The position numbers and the translations under genes are program-made. A DNA stretch of 64,000 nucleotides from Cyclobacteriaceae bacterium (GTDB lineage: Bacteria; Bacteroidota; Bacteroidia; Cytophagales; Cyclobacteriaceae): NCBI GenBank assembly GCA_947458585.1, contig CANGYY010000009.1, positions 1 through 64,000 of the forward strand, given 5' to 3'. The first letter of the stretch is position 1; each line of letters starts with the position of its first letter. The notes beneath the pieces are model-generated. The model did no database searches and was not told the origin of the DNA. It worked only from the letters and a program-made list of their open reading frames with translations. Of the stretch, positions 42,500-53,101 are shown piece after piece.

Positions 42500-44116
42500 A
42501 TGAAAAATTTTCTATCTCAATTCCTCGCTCTTGCCACACTTAGCTTTTTGGGAATGGCTTGTGCTACCACAGCCCAACTTAGTCCCCCCACCAGTGCCTC
42601 GTTAAGTGCAAGCTCCCGCAACCAGCCCCTGAAGGAAAAGGAAAGCCTTCGCTGGTCTCATTTGGATCCAATCCAAGATACTGTTCCAGGGATGAGTGTG
42701 GATCGTGCGTATGCAGAAGTGGTCAAGAAAAGAAAAGGAGCTCCCGTGGTAGTGGCCATCATTGACTCGGGAATTGACTTAGCCCACGAAGACCTCAAAG
42801 ACTTACTTTGGAAAAATCCAGGAGAGGTCGCTGGGGATGGACTCGACAACGATCAAAACGGCTACATTGACGATGTGCATGGCTACAACTTTCTTGGAGA
42901 GTCTTATCGTGAACAGATGGAATTTGTGCGGATTGTATCCAAAAAATTAGGGGATTCAGCTCTTCAGGAAAAGGCCAGCAATCACTTGGAACCAAAGTTG
43001 ACAGAGGCAAAGACGTCAGTTCTACAGTTTCAACAAATTGAACAGCTCGTCAGTATCGCGCACCAGAACATTCAAAAAAAACTAGGGAAGGAGTACTATA
43101 CTCTAAAGGATCTTGAAAAATACGAAGCCCAAAGCGAGGAAGAAGAACAAGTACTAGGCCTACTAGCTCAAGTGATGGCCATGGGACAGGATATTCCTAC
43201 TGCATTGGCTGAGCTACAAGAGGGAATTGCCTACTATCAGTCCCAGTTGGAGTACAACCTCAACCTTGCCTTTGATGGAAGAAAACCAGTAGGAGATAAT
43301 CCCTACGACATCAAAGAGCTGAACTATGGCAATGGCAATTCCAACCACCAACTCGAGGAGGAAAGCCACGGCACTCACGTAGCAGGGATTCTTGCTGCCA
43401 ATAGAGCCAATAAAAAAGGGGTAAAAGGAGTAGCGGAAAATGTAAAGTTGATGGCCCTACGTACCGTTCCAGATGGAGATGAATACGACAAAGACATTGC
43501 CCTGGCCATCCGCTATGCAGTAGATCAGGGAGCCAGAGTGATCAATGCTAGCTTTGGTAAGAAATTTTCTCCAAATGCATCCTGGGTTCAAGATGCCTTG
43601 CGCTATGCCGCTTCCAAGGACGTGCTTTTTGTCCATGCTGCTGGCAACGATGGCGTAGATTTGGACCTTCCGGAAAATCCTAATTTTCCAAATGATGTCT
43701 ACAGCCTGGGCGGAACTTCTTCCGAAAACAATTACTTGAGCATCGGGGCATTGACCCCCAATTATGGCCCAGACATGATCGCCTCTTTTTCAAATTATGG
43801 AAAAAAGGGGGTAGACATTTTTGCGCCTGGAGATGAGATTTATTCTACGCTACCCAATTCAAATTACGGGGTTGAAGGCGGTACCTCCATGGCTGCTCCT
43901 GCCGTTGCTGGTATGGCAGCCTTGATTCGTTCCTTGTATCCTCAACTTACGGCTGTGCAGGTGAAGCGCATCATTCTAGATTCAGGTCTATCCGTACCTA
44001 TGAAAGTTCGTGTAGGGGAGCAGGAGTTAGCCTTATCGGATCTTTGTGTGTCGGGCAAAATTGCAAACCTCTACACGGCCCTACTTCTTGCAGAGCAAGT
44101 TGCTTCTGGAAAATAG
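42500..44116 (+). CDS. S8 family subtilisin-like serine peptidase, lipoprotein
   Basis: Lipobox LGMAC; VAIIDSGIDLAHEDL, HGTHVAGILAAN, GGTSMAAPAVAGMAAL. Confidence 0.95.
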   Translation: MKNFLSQFLALATLSFLGMACATTAQLSPPTSASLSASSRNQPLKEKESLRWSHLDPIQDTVPGMSVDRAYAEVVKKRKGAPVVVAIIDSGIDLAHEDLKDLLWKNPGEVAGDGLDNDQNGYIDDVHGYNFLGESYREQMEFVRIVSKKLGDSALQEKASNHLEPKLTEAKTSVLQFQQIEQLVSIAHQNIQKKLGKEYYTLKDLEKYEAQSEEEEQVLGLLAQVMAMGQDIPTALAELQEGIAYYQSQLEYNLNLAFDGRKPVGDNPYDIKELNYGNGNSNHQLEEESHGTHVAGILAANRANKKGVKGVAENVKLMALRTVPDGDEYDKDIALAIRYAVDQGARVINASFGKKFSPNASWVQDALRYAASKDVLFVHAAGNDGVDLDLPENPNFPNDVYSLGGTSSENNYLSIGALTPNYGPDMIASFSNYGKKGVDIFAPGDEIYSTLPNSNYGVEGGTSMAAPAVAGMAALIRSLYPQLTAVQVKRIILDSGLSVPMKVRVGEQELALSDLCVSGKIANLYTALLLAEQVASGK

Positions 44117-44252
44117 AAAGGATTATCCCCAATCAAGTGATCCTAATAATAAGTCCTTAGTGCAGGATAATCGTCCACAGCAGACAGACCACAGTCCACT
44201 GCTCACTTTCTTGAACTTCAACTCTTTTTTCTTTGACGATTGGTACTCCCGC

Positions 44253-44280
44253 TGCTAAGTCCCCAATAGGGGACTTAGCA
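44253..44280. repeat. Perfect 12-bp stem, 4-nt loop hairpin TGCTAAGTCCCC-aata-GGGGACTTAGCA
   Basis: Read directly; no T-tract on either side. Confidence 0.88.
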
Positions 44281-44312
44281 AAAAGGACCTTGATGAATCA
44301 AGACCCTTTTTG
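44280..44312. terminator. Bidirectional terminator-like hairpin between S8 peptidase and rpiB
   Basis: AAAAAGGACCTTGA-tgaa-TCAAGACCCTTTTT with two internal mismatches. Confidence 0.75.
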
Positions 44313-44317
44313 ATTTG

Positions 44318-44755
44318 TTAAGTACAAGCTATTTTATTCACCCTACTTTGGTGCCTACCTCCTTCAAATGGAGTACTTAAAAATATTTCAGCCAGCTGCT
44401 CTGCCAATTCGTAGGAAATAAATCGAGCCGGTATGGCGAGTACATTGGCGTCATTGTGCTGCCTTGCAAGTGCGGCAAGTTCTTCGTTCCAGCAGAGTGC
44501 TGCACGGATTCCCTGGTGCTTGTTGGCGGTAATGGCTACTCCATTTCCACTTCCACAAATCACAATTCCAAAATCAAATTGTCCTGCTTCCAGAGCTTTG
44601 GAAAGTGGGTGTACATAGTCCGGATAATCTACAGAAGCTGTGGTCACTGGACCAAAATCCTGTACGACGTAGCCAAGTGCTAGCAAGCGCTGATGCAACT
44701 GCTCCTTGTACCCTACTCCTGCATGATCCCCACCAATTGCAATTCGTAATGCCAT
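44318..44755 (-). CDS. rpiB: Ribose 5-phosphate isomerase B
   Basis: RIAIGGDHAGVGYKEQL, VDYPDYVHPLSKAL, CGSGNGVAITANKHQGIRAALC. Confidence 0.95.
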   Translation of the reverse strand: MALRIAIGGDHAGVGYKEQLHQRLLALGYVVQDFGPVTTASVDYPDYVHPLSKALEAGQFDFGIVICGSGNGVAITANKHQGIRAALCWNEELAALARQHNDANVLAIPARFISYELAEQLAEIFLSTPFEGGRHQSRVNKIACT

Positions 44756-44763
44756 GGCTTCAA

Positions 44764-45621
44764 TTATTCAGCATCTCTGTTTTGTTCGAACTCAGCTTCC
44801 CGAAGCGCTCTCTTTTTCTCCAAACGCTTGGCAATTACAATTCCCACTTCGTATAAGACGAGAATTGGTATGGCAATCAACAATTGACTGATCACATCTG
44901 GAGGAGTAATAATCGCCGATACAATCAAAATCACCACAATGGAATGTCTTCTGTAGGACTTCAACATCTTGGAGGTGACCAAGCCAGACATCGACAAAAA
45001 GTAAACCACTACAGGAAGTTGAAACATGATGGCCGATGCCAAGACCAGCATGGATAAGGTAGACACGTAAGAGGTAATGTCGAATTCGTTCGCAATACTA
45101 GCATCCAACTGGTAGTTGGCTAGGAAGTTGATCGACATTGGAGTAAGCACATAGTACCCGAATAATGCCCCTGAAAGAAAAAGAAAGCTCACAAAGAATA
45201 CCGCTCCTCGGGCAGCATTTCGCTCCTTAGAATAAAGCCCTGGGCTTATAAATCGCCACACTTCATAAAACAGGTAGGGAAATGCTCCAATCAAGCCAAC
45301 CACAATACTAGAAGTCATGTGCATGGAGAATTGACCAGTCATTTGACGGCTTTGGATAGTAAAGGGTAACTCATTGATGCAAAGTGCAGGAATCCCGAAG
45401 TAGTTTCCTATATCACACAAAACACGGTAGGTTAAAAAATCAACTTTAGAAGGTCCTAGAATCAACACTCCAAAAACAAAATCTTTGGCAATGAAGGCGG
45501 CCACCGCAAAGATAAGTATGGCAGAAACAGATCGCAGTAAGTGCCATCTTAAAGCCTCCAAGTGGTCCAAAAAGGACATTCCTCCCTCTTCTTCTTCGTC
45601 TTTATATTGATCTAGTGCCAC
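44764..45621 (-). CDS. tatC: Sec-independent protein translocase TatC
   Basis: SFLDHLEALRWHLLRS; FPYLFYEVWRFISPGLYSKER. Confidence 0.95.
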   Translation of the reverse strand: MALDQYKDEEEEGGMSFLDHLEALRWHLLRSVSAILIFAVAAFIAKDFVFGVLILGPSKVDFLTYRVLCDIGNYFGIPALCINELPFTIQSRQMTGQFSMHMTSSIVVGLIGAFPYLFYEVWRFISPGLYSKERNAARGAVFFVSFLFLSGALFGYYVLTPMSINFLANYQLDASIANEFDITSYVSTLSMLVLASAIMFQLPVVVYFLSMSGLVTSKMLKSYRRHSIVVILIVSAIITPPDVISQLLIAIPILVLYEVGIVIAKRLEKKRALREAEFEQNRDAE

Positions 45622-45636
45622 GTGGGTTGGGGAAAA

Positions 45637-46905
45637 TTAGTACAACGGAAATTTAACCATCCAAGCATTGACATCAGCCTTGATTTTTGCCAATGCTGCC
45701 TCATCTTGGTGCTGCTGAAGTGCTCGATCAATCAAATCGACTATTTTTTTCATGTCTGCTTCCTTCAATCCACGCGTAGTCACTGCAGCAGTACCTACTC
45801 GCATTCCGGAAGTTACAAAAGGAGATTTGGTATCAAAAGGCACCATGTTTTTATTGATGGTGATGTCCACTTTTCCAAGGGTTTCCTCAGCAAGCTTACC
45901 AGTCAAATCCTTGTTTCTCAGGTCAATCAACATGAGGTGATTGTCTGTGCCACCAGAAATAAGCTTGTATCCTCGAGCTACAAATTCATCCGCCATCACA
46001 GAGGCATTCAATTTGACTTGAACCACATAGTCCATGTACTCATCTGAAAGGGCTTCTTCAAAGGCAATTGCCTTAGCGGCAATGATATGTTCCAAAGGTC
46101 CACCTTGCGTGCCTGGGAAAACCCCCATATCCAAAAGCGCGGACATTTTTCTGATTTCTCCTTTGGGAGTAGTCAATCCCCAAGGATTATCGAAGTCTTC
46201 TCGCATGAGGATCAAACCTCCTCTAGGACCTCTCAGTGTTTTGTGAGTAGTGGTAGTCACAATGTGGCAATGCTCTAGCGGATCATTGAGTAAGCCCCTA
46301 GCTATTAAGCCAGAAGGGTGGGAAATGTCTGCCAATAGCAAGGCATCCACTTCATCTGCTATTTCACGTAAACGTGCATAATCCCAATCTCTGGAATAAG
46401 CCGAAGCCCCGCAGATGATCATCTTTGGCTTCACAGCGATCGCTTTTTCAGCCACTTTATCGTAATCAATTACTCCAGTAGCTTCATCAACCCCATAAAA
46501 ATTGGCCTGATACAGCTTTCCTGAAAAATTGACTGGAGATCCATGAGTCAAGTGCCCGCCATGCGAAAGGTCAAATCCCAAAATAGCATCCCCTGGATTC
46601 AAGCAAGCAAGCATCACGGCTGCATTTGCCTGAGCCCCGGAGTGTGGCTGTACGTTGGCCCAAGAGGCTCCAAACAATTTCTTGGCTCGATCTATCGCGA
46701 GTTGCTCAATCTCATCCACCACTTCACATCCTCCGTAGTAGCGCTTGCTAGGAAGACCTTCTGCATACTTGTTGGTCAGCACGCTACCCGCAGCTTCCAT
46801 CACTTGCTTAGAGGTAAAGTTCTCAGAAGCAATCAACTCTATGCCCCTTTTCTGTCTGTCTTCTTCTTTGGATATTAGGTCAAAAATCAAGGAATCTCTT
46901 TTCAT
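45637..46905 (-). CDS. glyA: Serine hydroxymethyltransferase
   Basis: [39 protein letters not shown]. Confidence 0.97.
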   Translation of the reverse strand: MKRDSLIFDLISKEEDRQKRGIELIASENFTSKQVMEAAGSVLTNKYAEGLPSKRYYGGCEVVDEIEQLAIDRAKKLFGASWANVQPHSGAQANAAVMLACLNPGDAILGFDLSHGGHLTHGSPVNFSGKLYQANFYGVDEATGVIDYDKVAEKAIAVKPKMIICGASAYSRDWDYARLREIADEVDALLLADISHPSGLIARGLLNDPLEHCHIVTTTTHKTLRGPRGGLILMREDFDNPWGLTTPKGEIRKMSALLDMGVFPGTQGGPLEHIIAAKAIAFEEALSDEYMDYVVQVKLNASVMADEFVARGYKLISGGTDNHLMLIDLRNKDLTGKLAEETLGKVDITINKNMVPFDTKSPFVTSGMRVGTAAVTTRGLKEADMKKIVDLIDRALQQHQDEAALAKIKADVNAWMVKFPLY

Positions 46906-47121
46906 AATCGAGGATAGCGAAACGCAATAAATCTAATTGGAAAATTTTAAACCACGGGTGATCTTGGGAATTCAAAAATAGACTTAAAGTCCTGATTATC
47001 CAATCGGATCCACGACTTGTCCAGGACTAAAATTGAAATTTCTTCCACTCCATCAAAAAACCAAAAATCGTATCGATTCTTAGCGGTAAATCCAGTACTT
47101 TGAAAACCAATTCGAGAATTT

Positions 47122-47493
47122 ATGGACTTTTTGTTTAGACCGGCTACCTATTTTTCTGAAGGCGTCACCTCCGTGCTGCTGGTCAAGTTACACTATCCGG
47201 AAAGTACTTGGGGGGAACAAATCAGTATTTATGCGCATGCCCTCGATCAAAAAATTCAGTTCGAAGCAGTGGACTTTTATGGCAATGAATACCTGCTGTA
47301 TCCTAGCAGTAGTGAGGAGCCACTAAACCTGGAAGATCTCATTTACCTCATTGAAGGAATGCAGCTCAACCAAGATACATTTGAAGGGAATATGGAATTG
47401 GTACTGGATGGATTCCCGGAAACCGAAAGTGAATGGTATCCCGAGTTAAAAAATTACTTTGACGCCAAACGTAAACAAGTGGGACTAGACTAA
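47122..47493 (+). CDS. Hypothetical protein
   Basis: 123 aa ORF, no family recognised; fits the genomic gap. Confidence 0.6.
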   Translation: MDFLFRPATYFSEGVTSVLLVKLHYPESTWGEQISIYAHALDQKIQFEAVDFYGNEYLLYPSSSEEPLNLEDLIYLIEGMQLNQDTFEGNMELVLDGFPETESEWYPELKNYFDAKRKQVGLD

Positions 47494-47717
47494 AAATCTA
47501 GAATAGCTGATTTGGAAAAGGTCAATTCTTTCAAGCGCAACCAGCAGGAATAGGTTTTAAAATCCAAGCATTCCGTAAGGACTACTCCAGGAAGCATCAC
47601 TTTTTTGAGACGGTAACTTGGGAGCCATTCCTTAAATGACTTTTTTTCCTGTTCTGAAAAATAGGTAAGTGGAATCCACTTTTCACCTTCGATGTAAATA
47701 GGCAGGTGTTTGCTCAT
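47490..47717 (-). CDS. Small hypothetical protein
   Basis: 75 aa from MSKHLPIYIEGEKW (47717); no family recognised. Confidence 0.55.
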   Translation of the reverse strand: MSKHLPIYIEGEKWIPLTYFSEQEKKSFKEWLPSYRLKKVMLPGVVLTECLDFKTYSCWLRLKELTFSKSAILDF

Positions 47718-47825
47718 GATTTTTTGCTTTGTTTCTACTAAAACTAGCATGGCAATCATTTGGTTACAAGTAGTTTACATTATCTTTAGGTTACCCTACA
47801 ATTACCTCTTCTTTATCCCCTACAC

Positions 47826-48731
47826 ATGGGCCTTTGGATTGCAATTTTCAGCCTTTTTTGTGGTGTAGCCCTTCAATTTTTTCCTGCATTTCCCAAGGAA
47901 AAAGTAGCGCGTTTAGGAAAGGCCTACCTGATCTATCTCGTGCTTCCTGCCCTTGCCTTGATTCATATTCCTCCGCTACAACTTACGTGGGATATGCTTC
48001 TTGCTCCCTCTTCCGCTTGGTTTACCTTCCTCCTGTCTTGGGGAATTTTTGCTTTTCTTGGTGCTAAATCTGGATGGGATAAGCAGACCACAGGCTGTTT
48101 GATCTTGGTAGCAGGGCTTGCCAATACCTCCTTTCTGGGATTTCCAATCGTGGAACTCCTTTATGGAAAAGAAGCCTTGGCTACTGCCTTCTTGATTGAC
48201 CAAGGAGGTTCTTTTTTGTTGGTCAGTACGCTGGGGGTCTATATCGGATCCAGGTATGGAAATGGAGACCGCGCTGTGCTCCAAGTTTTGAAAAAAATGG
48301 TTCTATTTCCTCCCTTCCTATTTTTGTTAGCCGGTCTTTTGATGAGTTACTTCCGGCTTTCGTTACCCGATATCCTCCTGCCTTGGCTTCAGGGCATTGG
48401 CAAGAGCATGGCACCAATAGCCATGGCAGTCATTGGATTAACGATGTCTTTGGATAGTAAATGGACCCACAACAAATCCCTCTGGTATGGCTTGGGGTAT
48501 CGCCTGCTACTTGCTCCCGCATGCATATGGGTAATTTACGGACTCCTCCTGCCATCAGATAGCCTTACGCTTAAAGTACTCGTTTTAGAAAGCGGAATGG
48601 CTCCCATGATTACGGGCGCACTGCTCGCGATGGAATTTGGTCTTCAACCCCGTCTTGCCACATTGTTGGCGGGAATAGGCATCCCAGTTTGCGGAATAAC
48701 CTTGCTACTTTGGCAGTATTTATTGGGCTAA
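47826..48731 (+). CDS. AEC family transporter (auxin efflux carrier-like)
   Basis: About ten TM; LPALALIHIPPLQLTWDML, LANTSFLGFPIVELLYG. Confidence 0.85.
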   Translation: MGLWIAIFSLFCGVALQFFPAFPKEKVARLGKAYLIYLVLPALALIHIPPLQLTWDMLLAPSSAWFTFLLSWGIFAFLGAKSGWDKQTTGCLILVAGLANTSFLGFPIVELLYGKEALATAFLIDQGGSFLLVSTLGVYIGSRYGNGDRAVLQVLKKMVLFPPFLFLLAGLLMSYFRLSLPDILLPWLQGIGKSMAPIAMAVIGLTMSLDSKWTHNKSLWYGLGYRLLLAPACIWVIYGLLLPSDSLTLKVLVLESGMAPMITGALLAMEFGLQPRLATLLAGIGIPVCGITLLLWQYLLG

Positions 48732-49538
48732 TTAGCTCCAGTGCGCTGCAATGACCCCCATCAGCTCCTCGTGGATGGAATGGTTGGTGGCTACCACATG
48801 CCGCCCAAAAATATAATCCTTCCCCCCTTCAAAATCAGTTACTTTTCCCCCGGCCTCTTGCACCAGAATTATGCCGGCGGCCACATCGTAGGAGTTGAGG
48901 TTGTATTCAAAATACCCCTCTGACCTGCCCGCAGCTACATAGCAAAGGTCTACAGCCGCAGAGCCAAGTCGCCTCAATCCGTGGGTCTTCTGCATTAAGG
49001 ATTTCATGATGTTCAAGTATCGATCGATCAAGTCAAACTGGTAGTAAGGGAAGCCTGTGGAGATAAGCGAAGCAGAAAGCGTAGGCGCCCCACTTACCTT
49101 GAGTGGGACTCCATTACAAAATGCCCCTCCACCCTTGTATGCATAGAAACTCTCCTTCCGATTCACCTCGTAAACTACGCCCAGTACTACCTCGTCCTGC
49201 TCCAGCAAGCCAATGCTGACCGCAAAGGTGGGGAGCCCATGAATAAAATTGGTAGTCCCATCCAAGGGGTCGATGACCCAGTTGTAGGTTTCCCCTCGAG
49301 TGGTATTGGTCCCTTCTTCGGTGATGAATCCTGCCTCTGGAAAAATCGCCTGCAACTGAGCTACCAGCTGCTTTTCGGCTTCCTTGTCCACGTAGGAGAC
49401 TAGGTCGTTGAATCCCTTGTGTTCCACCCGATCCATGGAAAAATGAAGTCGCTCCTTTTCAATAAAAGTACCTACCTCCTCCGCAATTTTGCGAGTTTGG
49501 TCCAAGAGCTGGGAAAGTTGGGCTGAGGTCAGCATCAT
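48732..49538 (-). CDS. Inositol monophosphatase family protein
   Basis: FITEEGTN, WVIDPLDGTTNFIHGLP, YDVAAGIILVQEAGGKVTDFEG. Confidence 0.94.
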   Translation of the reverse strand: MMLTSAQLSQLLDQTRKIAEEVGTFIEKERLHFSMDRVEHKGFNDLVSYVDKEAEKQLVAQLQAIFPEAGFITEEGTNTTRGETYNWVIDPLDGTTNFIHGLPTFAVSIGLLEQDEVVLGVVYEVNRKESFYAYKGGGAFCNGVPLKVSGAPTLSASLISTGFPYYQFDLIDRYLNIMKSLMQKTHGLRRLGSAAVDLCYVAAGRSEGYFEYNLNSYDVAAGIILVQEAGGKVTDFEGGKDYIFGRHVVATNHSIHEELMGVIAAHWS

Positions 49539-49545
49539 GATACGT

Positions 49546-50313
49546 TTAGTCTATTTCCTTACGGGGTTTCTTTTCTTTTTTCCATTCCGCCTGCTTCTTT
49601 TCCTGCTTTTCGGCACGGCTCTCCCGCTGTTCGGCACAGCCAGCCACCACCAGCACGATTTCCCCTTTGAGGGGATTGACTTGGTAGTAGTCGATTAGTT
49701 CGACCAGGGTACCGCGGGCGATTTCCTCATGCAGCTTGCTTAGCTCACGCGCTACAGCTCCCTGTCGATCTGCACCAAATGCTTCTGCGAGCTGCTCCAA
49801 GGTTTTGAGCAAACGGTGCGGGGATTCGTAAAAAATTAGGGTTCGGCTTTCGTCAACGAGTGCATCGATACGGGTTTTTCTTCCCTTTTTATGGGGCAAA
49901 AATCCTTCAAATACAAAACGATCATTGGGTAAGCCGCTAGACACCAAGGCAGGCACAAATGCCGTAGCCCCAGGCAAGCACTGCACTTCCAGGCCTGCGG
50001 CAAGCACCGCCCTTACGAGCAAGAATCCTGGATCGGAAATCGCGGGAGTACCTGCATCGCTAATTAAGGCAAAGGTTTCTCCTTTTTTCATGCGCCCTAC
50101 CAGTTTTTCCACAGCCTTGTGTTCGTTGAAGCTATGGTAGCTCTGTAGGTTTTTAGAGATCTGTAAATGCTTCAATAGGATGCCACTCGTACGGGTATCC
50201 TCTGCAAGGATCACATCCACGGACTGTAAGGTATCGATGGCACGCAAGGTAATGTCCCGAAGGTTTCCAATCGGGGTAGGCACCAAATACAAGGAAACCA
50301 CGGTCTGACTCAT
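49546..50313 (-). CDS. rsmI: 16S rRNA (cytidine(1402)-2'-O)-methyltransferase
   Basis: [55 protein letters not shown]. Confidence 0.95.
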   Translation of the reverse strand: MSQTVVSLYLVPTPIGNLRDITLRAIDTLQSVDVILAEDTRTSGILLKHLQISKNLQSYHSFNEHKAVEKLVGRMKKGETFALISDAGTPAISDPGFLLVRAVLAAGLEVQCLPGATAFVPALVSSGLPNDRFVFEGFLPHKKGRKTRIDALVDESRTLIFYESPHRLLKTLEQLAEAFGADRQGAVARELSKLHEEIARGTLVELIDYYQVNPLKGEIVLVVAGCAEQRESRAEKQEKKQAEWKKEKKPRKEID

Positions 50314-50543
50314 ACCAGCAGTTGATCTATGGCCTTCGCCAATTTCCGATCTTTTTCAGTCACCACATTTCCAGCATCATGAGTGGTCAGTGCGATGTCT
50401 ACTCGATTGTAGACATTGAACCAATTGGGATGATGCTGCTGAGCTTCTGCCAAAAATGCCACGCGAGTCATAAACGCAAAGGCCTCTGTAAAATCAGAGA
50501 AAGTAAAGCTCTTTTTCAACTGATTTGATTCTTCTATCCACAT
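50310..50543 (-). CDS. 4a-hydroxytetrahydrobiopterin dehydratase
   Basis: [45 protein letters not shown] at 50543 avoids overlap with the DUF493 gene. Confidence 0.9.
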   Translation of the reverse strand: MWIEESNQLKKSFTFSDFTEAFAFMTRVAFLAEAQQHHPNWFNVYNRVDIALTTHDAGNVVTEKDRKLAKAIDQLLV

Positions 50544-50553
50544 AGGGTACCCA

Positions 50554-50826
50554 TTAAAGTGAAATAACTCCTTCAATCCTTGCTGCCTTCTCATACAACC
50601 CAAGCACTTGATCCGCACTCTCCACTTGCTTATGAATGGTGGTACTGATGTACTTCCCACCACTACTCGGCTTCAAGATCACCTCTTCGTCTGGGAAAAT
50701 GGCAGCGACTTCCCCTTCCTTCCCGAATGGAACAATAAACTTAAAGAGGTAAGGCATGGGAAAAGTACCGAAAGATTCTAACTTTTCTTTGAAGGCGATG
50801 GGATCAAAGTTCGATTTCATATCCAA
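50554..50826 (-). CDS. DUF493 family protein
   Basis: [46 protein letters not shown]. Confidence 0.85.
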   Translation of the reverse strand: MDMKSNFDPIAFKEKLESFGTFPMPYLFKFIVPFGKEGEVAAIFPDEEVILKPSSGGKYISTTIHKQVESADQVLGLYEKAARIEGVISL

Positions 50827-50856
50827 AATTAATCCTTTCCAGGAAGATTACGGCAC

Positions 50857-50888
50857 AAAAAAAACCCATGTCTTATCGACATGGGTTT
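50857..50888 (-). terminator. Rho-independent terminator for ppiD
   Basis: AAACCCATGTC-ttatc-GACATGGGTTT with T8 on the minus strand. Confidence 0.9.
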
Positions 50889-50906
50889 CATTCCTTGACT
50901 TATAGT

Positions 50907-53015
50907 TTAGAAGAACTTGTATCGGTAATCCTTCACTTTGGCAAGCTCTTGGAGTGCCATCATGATTTGATAGGTCATACGCTGTGAAGCTCCTTGAGCC
51001 AATTGCGCTTGGTAGGAGGTATAATCTCCGATAGCTGCTGCAGGGGTTAAGGTATTCACTTTGGCCACAAGGACCCCAATGTCTTCTTGCACAGGCATAG
51101 TAAGCTGACCAGAAGTCTTCGTTCCAAAGATGGTTCCGATTGCTTTTGGAGCAAATCCAATACCTGGAAGCACGGCATCACTCAAACGCAATCCTGGAAC
51201 TTCATTGATCGAAGCATCCGGGAATACAGCCTTCATTTGCTCCAAGGTAGTTTTACCTTTCAACTTTTCTTGGATCATGGCTGCCTTCTTATCGTTCAGT
51301 ACCAATTGCTTTACTTGGTCCTTCACATCTTCCAATTTTGCTTCTCCCTCTTCTTTTTTGCTTACCAAAGAAGCAACCAAGTAGGAATCGTTTAATTCAA
51401 ACACTTTGGAAACTTCTCCAACTGATGCTTCGCTAAATGCCCAGATCATTACCTGTCTCGCATCCGTGATGTTGTTCAAGTTTCTGGAAGTGGCATCTAC
51501 ATTGTTGGCCTGAATGATTCGGAATCCTTTTTCAGTAGCATTGGCAGTAAACTCATCACGGTTACCACTTTCTGCCACAAAGGAATCTGCATTTCTAAAG
51601 GCCTCGTCACGTGTCAAATCTGAAGCGACTAATTCAAGTTCCAATACCGCCAACTTCGTGTAAGTAGTTACAGGAAGTTCAGTGATCTCGATGATGTGGT
51701 AGCCATATTCTGTTTCTACCAAATTGGGAAGTAGTCCTTTAGACCTAGCCGCATAGGTGGCATTTGCAAAAGGCTCCACAAAGTCCGCTTTTGCAAACCA
51801 GCCTAGATCTCCACCGTTTTGAGCGGTACCATCTTGACCGTATTGTCTGGCAGCATCTACGAAGTTGCCAGTAGTTTTGATTTCGGCAAGGACAGTTTCG
51901 GCTTGTGTTTTGACAGCCGCTCTACCTGCCTCATCCATCCCTTCTATTCCAAACAGAATATGAGAAGCTCTCATTTTCGGAGTGCCTTCGTACTGGTCAG
52001 CTACTTTGTAGGATACATACGAAGAATTGGCAGTGATAAAAGGACCGTAAGTCTCTCCTTTAACAAATTCAGCCACATTGGTTGACAGCGAAACTGGCAA
52101 CTGATCTCCAGGCGCAAAGGTCTGGAAAGGCTGCTGGATCTCTGAATTTTTGCTTACATAAGCAGAGTCTTCTACCGAAGTCTTCAAGGCTGCTGTAAGC
52201 TCAGTAATTCTAGAAATCACTGCTGCAGAATCTTCCCCGCTAGGCAAAATGCTAAAGGAAACATATTCTAGGTTAGCGGAATTACCCACTTTAAACTTCT
52301 CTTGATTTTTGGCAAGGTAAGCTGCTAGTTCAGCATCTTCAATCTTTATGTCCCCATCAGGAATCACGTAGTAAGGAAGGAAAAGCACAGAAGCATCCGC
52401 AATGGTATTGGCTGACTTGTGCTCCAACTTAGCCTCTGCTGTAGTGGCATATTCTGTGGTGGCAAGTAGGTTGTCGAACTTCACACGGTTTCTTGCCTGA
52501 GCAAATAACTTTTCCTGCTCCGCCCAAGCCGCTTGCTGTGCTGGATCTGCAGTTTCTAAAGATTGCAAAAAGGTAAGGAGTTGCGATTTGTCAAACTCAC
52601 CCGTTTGTGGATTCACCAATTGAGCGCGAAGTTCAGGCACAATATTTTTGCCCTGAACCATATCGATCAATTCTTGGCTAGTAACCATCAATCCCAACTT
52701 GTCGTATTCTTCTTCAAACACGCGCTCTACAATCAAGGCTTGCCAAGCTTGCTCACGTATGGAAACTAGCTCTGCTTCTGCAGGAACTCGTCCTGTTCGC
52801 TGCTGATAAGAAGCCTTGAACTCTTCCACTTTCACGGAAAATTCTTCCAGGGTAATTTCTTCCCCTGCAATTTCACCTACAATGTTTTGGTTGGTATTGA
52901 GTAGAGAGGAATTAGGGCTTAATAAATCCCCACCCAAAAGAAATAAAATTAACCCGCCAGCAATTACGCCGATTGCGAGACCTGTTCGTTGTCTAATTTG
53001 CTTAATTAACGCCAT
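50907..53015 (-). CDS. PpiD/SurA-like peptidylprolyl isomerase, membrane anchored
   Basis: MALIKQIRQRTGLAIGVIAGGLILFLLGG; parvulin domain MRASHILFGIE...YGQDGTAQNGGDLGWFAKADFVEPFANA. Confidence 0.9.
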   Translation of the reverse strand: MALIKQIRQRTGLAIGVIAGGLILFLLGGDLLSPNSSLLNTNQNIVGEIAGEEITLEEFSVKVEEFKASYQQRTGRVPAEAELVSIREQAWQALIVERVFEEEYDKLGLMVTSQELIDMVQGKNIVPELRAQLVNPQTGEFDKSQLLTFLQSLETADPAQQAAWAEQEKLFAQARNRVKFDNLLATTEYATTAEAKLEHKSANTIADASVLFLPYYVIPDGDIKIEDAELAAYLAKNQEKFKVGNSANLEYVSFSILPSGEDSAAVISRITELTAALKTSVEDSAYVSKNSEIQQPFQTFAPGDQLPVSLSTNVAEFVKGETYGPFITANSSYVSYKVADQYEGTPKMRASHILFGIEGMDEAGRAAVKTQAETVLAEIKTTGNFVDAARQYGQDGTAQNGGDLGWFAKADFVEPFANATYAARSKGLLPNLVETEYGYHIIEITELPVTTYTKLAVLELELVASDLTRDEAFRNADSFVAESGNRDEFTANATEKGFRIIQANNVDATSRNLNNITDARQVMIWAFSEASVGEVSKVFELNDSYLVASLVSKKEEGEAKLEDVKDQVKQLVLNDKKAAMIQEKLKGKTTLEQMKAVFPDASINEVPGLRLSDAVLPGIGFAPKAIGTIFGTKTSGQLTMPVQEDIGVLVAKVNTLTPAAAIGDYTSYQAQLAQGASQRMTYQIMMALQELAKVKDYRYKFF

Positions 53016-53101
53016 GGTTGCTACTTCGCTATATTTAAAGTGGTGCAAAATAAGATGTTTCAGGGGGAAATTCAAAATTTCAGCCCCAACAATGTCCAGT
53101 C

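Noticed and set aside
46988-47038. AGTCCTG...CAGGACT inverted repeat upstream of glyA
   Set aside because: Only 7-bp arms with a 37-nt spacer; compatible with chance.
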